Positions 61,464 to 64,000 of a stretch of 64,000 bases of DNA are shown piece by piece; the stretch's first letter is position 1, and every line of letters starts with the position of its first letter. The notes under the pieces are model-generated. The model did not search any database and had not been told where the DNA came from. It saw only the letters and a list, made by a program, of their open reading frames with translations. Source of the stretch: Dyadobacter sp. CY323 (GTDB lineage Bacteria; Bacteroidota; Bacteroidia; Cytophagales; Spirosomataceae); contig NZ_JAJUXH010000002.1 of NCBI RefSeq assembly GCF_021390245.1, forward strand, positions 186,001 to 250,000. The letters run 5' to 3'. Position numbers and translations under genes: made by a program.

Positions 61464-64000
61464 ATGAAAACAACATTATTCTTATTGCTAGCCATTTTAG
61501 CTTCATTCACCGCATTTTCGCAGTCAATCAAAGGGAAAATCACAGACGAAAAAAATGGGTCGGGACTGCCTGGAGTATCCATCTTAATCCAGAGTACAAA
61601 CAATGGCACCGTCACCGATTCCGAGGGGAATTTTTCACTGAATGCACCCGACGGTTCTTATAATCTGGTGATCTCATTTATCGGCTACACGCCAAAAATC
61701 GTCCCGATCATCGTCAGTGCCGGACAATCTCCCGCGGCAAACTTTTCAATGTCCGAATCGTCGGAATTGCTCAGCGAAATTGTTGTTACCGGGTCCCGCA
61801 GCGGCGGACGTTCACGCATTGATTCGCCGGTGCCGGTAGATATCATTCCGGTTTCGCAGATTACGAATAACGTGGGCCAGGTGGATATTAACCAGATCCT
61901 GACTTACGTTGCGCCTTCATTTCAATCGTCACGCCAAACCATTTCGGATGGCTCCGACCACATCGACCCGGCACAGCTGCGCGGCCTCGGTCCCGATCAG
62001 GTTTTGGTTTTGGTAAATGGAAAAAGGAGGCATCAGTCTTCGCTCGTGAATGTAAACGGTACAGTAAACCGCGGAACCGTCGGAACCGATCTGAATGCAA
62101 TTCCAGCAACGGCGGTGGACAAAATTGAAATTCTGAGAGATGGTGCAGCCGCGCAATATGGGTCAGACGCCATCGCCGGCGTCATCAACATCATCTTAAA
62201 GTCACGGACCGGATTGAGCGGAAATGTATCTTACGGACAGAATGTGACGAGTTACGATAAGAATTATGTGCTCAATAACGGCAAAGATGGATCCGTGAAC
62301 ATTTCTGATGGCGGTACCGCGCAGGTTGGCCTCAATTATGGTCTCAAAATCGGCCCGAAAGGTTTTTTGAATATCACGGGTGAATTTGTAAACCGAGAAG
62401 CAACTAACCGGACCGGGACGTACACAGGACAGATTTTTCCGGCAGCAGGTAATATCATCATTGATGAAGACCTTTTGGCTGCTCAGAAAATTACACGAAA
62501 TGCGTTTGACATGCGGATCGGAAATTCGAAAGTGAGAGGTGGCGGCGTGGTCATGAATGCCAATATTCCATTATCTGAAAATATTGAAGTCTACGCATTT
62601 GGCGGCTACAATAAGAAGGAAGGAAATGCAGCCGGGTTTTATCGTTATCCTAATTCTATTCCAGCAGCCGTCAGATCCTCAGTTCTTTCCATTTACCGTC
62701 TCGGCTTTTTGCCTGAGATCAACAGCGACGTCACCGATATTTCGGCTGCAGCCGGTTTTCGCGGGAAAATGGGACAATGGAAATTCGATCTGAGCAATAC
62801 TTTTGGAAAGAATGACTTTGATTATACCATATCCAACTCTGTCAATTACACGCAGGCCGTTTCAAGCAGCACTTTTCAGACGGAGTTTAACGCAGGTGGA
62901 AATGGCTTTTCTCAAAACACCATTAACCTGGATCTCGGCCGGAAATTTGATGTTTTATATGGACTTAACGTGGCGGTCGGTGCGGAGCAGCGCACAGACA
63001 AGTATACGATCACAGCGGGTGAAGAATCTTCCTACAAAAACTACGACGTCGCAGCCGGAGTAGCAGCGGGAGCGCAGGTTTTTTCAGGGTTTTTTCCGCA
63101 GAATGCCGGCTCACATTCCCGCAGCAGCGTAGCAGGATACATTGATCTGGAACAAGACATTACCAAAGCCTGGGTTTTGAGTGGCGCATTACGTTTTGAG
63201 AACTATTCGGATTTTGGAAATACATTGAACTACAAACTCGCGACCCGGTATAAAATCACCGATGGTATCGCATTACGTGCCTCGGCTAGCAGCGGTTTCC
63301 GAGCGCCATCTTTGCAACAAAGGTATTATGCCAAAACCAATACACTTTTTGTGACGCAAAATGGTCAACAAGTTCCGCAGGAAAGTGGAACATTTACGAA
63401 CGACAGCCGTCCCGCCGAAATCCTGGGTATACCAAAATTGAAACAGGAAACTTCACAAAGCTATACGGTCGGAACCACCATTCAGCTTTCAAATGCATTT
63501 GAACTGACCGTCGATGCATACCAGATTGACATCGACGACCGGATCGTTTTAACTAACAATTTCAACGATGGTGGCAATGCATCACTGAAAGCCCAGCTCG
63601 CAGCAGCAAATGCAACTACCGCCAACTTTTTCTCAAATGCGGTTGACACAAGGTCACGCGGTATTGAAAGCGTACTTTCTTACAACACGAAGTTTGGCGG
63701 TAACCAATCGCTGCGAGCTGTACTTGCAGGCACATTTATCCAGAATAAAGTGAAGAAAGATGCCGCAGGGAAACCGATCATTCATGCATCCGACATTCTG
63801 GTGCAAACCAATCAGGTCAATACCTATTTTAACCGGGAAGACCTGAGCCGTTTTGAAATAGCCAGTCCAAAAAACAAGCAGAGCCTGACGATCAATTATA
63901 ACATTGGAAAACTTGGGTTGATGCTTCGCGCAGTGCGTTTCGGCGAGGTGACATATTGGGACCCTACCATCGATCCTACCAAGCCTGATTCCTGGCCAGT
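61464..64000 (+). CDS. TonB-dependent receptor, N-terminal part
   Basis: About 845 residues of an outer-membrane receptor that runs off the right edge. It starts with a signal peptide (MKTTLFLLLAILASFTAFSQ), then a carboxypeptidase-like regulatory domain (about 20-100, SIKGKITDEKNGSGLPGVSI), the plug domain (about 110-230; LRGLGPDQVLVLVNGKRRHQ, KIEILRDGAAAQYGSDAIAG) and barrel strands from about residue 240. It is of the single-protein TonB-receptor type rather than a SusC; the downstream gene is not visible, so a SusD partner cannot be excluded. Substrates of this subgroup include siderophores and vitamin B12-like compounds; none is identified here. Confidence 0.93.
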   Translation, partial: MKTTLFLLLAILASFTAFSQSIKGKITDEKNGSGLPGVSILIQSTNNGTVTDSEGNFSLNAPDGSYNLVISFIGYTPKIVPIIVSAGQSPAANFSMSESSELLSEIVVTGSRSGGRSRIDSPVPVDIIPVSQITNNVGQVDINQILTYVAPSFQSSRQTISDGSDHIDPAQLRGLGPDQVLVLVNGKRRHQSSLVNVNGTVNRGTVGTDLNAIPATAVDKIEILRDGAAAQYGSDAIAGVINIILKSRTGLSGNVSYGQNVTSYDKNYVLNNGKDGSVNISDGGTAQVGLNYGLKIGPKGFLNITGEFVNREATNRTGTYTGQIFPAAGNIIIDEDLLAAQKITRNAFDMRIGNSKVRGGGVVMNANIPLSENIEVYAFGGYNKKEGNAAGFYRYPNSIPAAVRSSVLSIYRLGFLPEINSDVTDISAAAGFRGKMGQWKFDLSNTFGKNDFDYTISNSVNYTQAVSSSTFQTEFNAGGNGFSQNTINLDLGRKFDVLYGLNVAVGAEQRTDKYTITAGEESSYKNYDVAAGVAAGAQVFSGFFPQNAGSHSRSSVAGYIDLEQDITKAWVLSGALRFENYSDFGNTLNYKLATRYKITDGIALRASASSGFRAPSLQQRYYAKTNTLFVTQNGQQVPQESGTFTNDSRPAEILGIPKLKQETSQSYTVGTTIQLSNAFELTVDAYQIDIDDRIVLTNNFNDGGNASLKAQLAAANATTANFFSNAVDTRSRGIESVLSYNTKFGGNQSLRAVLAGTFIQNKVKKDAAGKPIIHASDILVQTNQVNTYFNREDLSRFEIASPKNKQSLTINYNIGKLGLMLRAVRFGEVTYWDPTIDPTKPDSWP

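Overview
The window looks like chromosomal DNA of a Bacteroidota bacterium of the order Cytophagales, probably close to Dyadobacter (Spirosomaceae); the genus is inference. The evidence is a complete sprA (type IX secretion translocon), a gldF, two secreted proteins with C-terminal type IX sorting domains, a DUF4199 pair, a TonB-dependent receptor, many Tat-exported oxidoreductases, and the lack of clear Shine-Dalgarno sequences. No rRNA, tRNA, CRISPR array, integrase or transposase was seen.

Layout. 0-2.6 kb: start of an RND efflux adaptor and its ArsR repressor with two matching operator-like repeats, a HigB-HigA locus whose toxin is frameshifted, a small proline-rich protein and a macro-domain protein. 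2.7-14.6 kb: a 1520-residue secreted glycoside hydrolase with five CBM6-like modules, an AraC regulator with a DJ-1/PfpI domain, a DUF1579 protein, a YhcG-type nuclease carrying a 37-bp perfect palindrome, an M23 peptidase lipoprotein and a NarL-type two-component pair. 14.7-31.7 kb: a catabolic region with two sulfatases, a second frameshifted HigB-HigA locus, a LacI regulator with a palindromic operator, then nine genes on the + strand: three Gfo/Idh/MocA oxidoreductases, a Tat-exported DegT aminotransferase, a neutral-ceramidase-like enzyme, a beta-propeller protein, an MFS sugar transporter, nagA and nagB. 31.7-42.7 kb: accessory DNA with repeat hairpins, two paralogous beta-barrel proteins around a frameshifted subtilase and a broken HigA gene, an XRE-MntA-HepT toxin-antitoxin operon, a TPR membrane protein, and a DUF4160/DUF2442 pair lying between a full FAD-oxidoreductase gene and a decayed copy of its 3' end. 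42.8-64 kb: mostly core genes: sigma/anti-sigma pair, gldF, two DUF4199 proteins, a dihydroorotase homologue lacking metal ligands, gcvH, sprA, ruvA, a LysM lytic transglycosylase, gatA, tatA, a DUF1232 protein, mdh and the start of a TonB-dependent receptor.

How the genes fit together. The 20-31.7 kb cluster is the best candidate for an undescribed pathway. A Gfo/Idh/MocA dehydrogenase and a DegT aminotransferase, each with a canonical twin-arginine signal, are encoded side by side, followed by an exported amidase-like hydrolase, an importer, and NagA/NagB. That suggests oxidation and amination or deamination of a sugar or cyclitol outside the cytoplasm, feeding into amino-sugar catabolism. 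The substrate is unknown. sprA and tatA in the same window belong to the two export routes these proteins need.

A second theme is decay of toxin-antitoxin loci: two HigB toxins carry single-base deletions in their C-terminal regions and a third, toxinless HigA gene carries a 7-bp tandem duplication, while MntA-HepT looks intact. Single-base lesions could be sequence errors; the 7-bp duplication is harder to explain that way.
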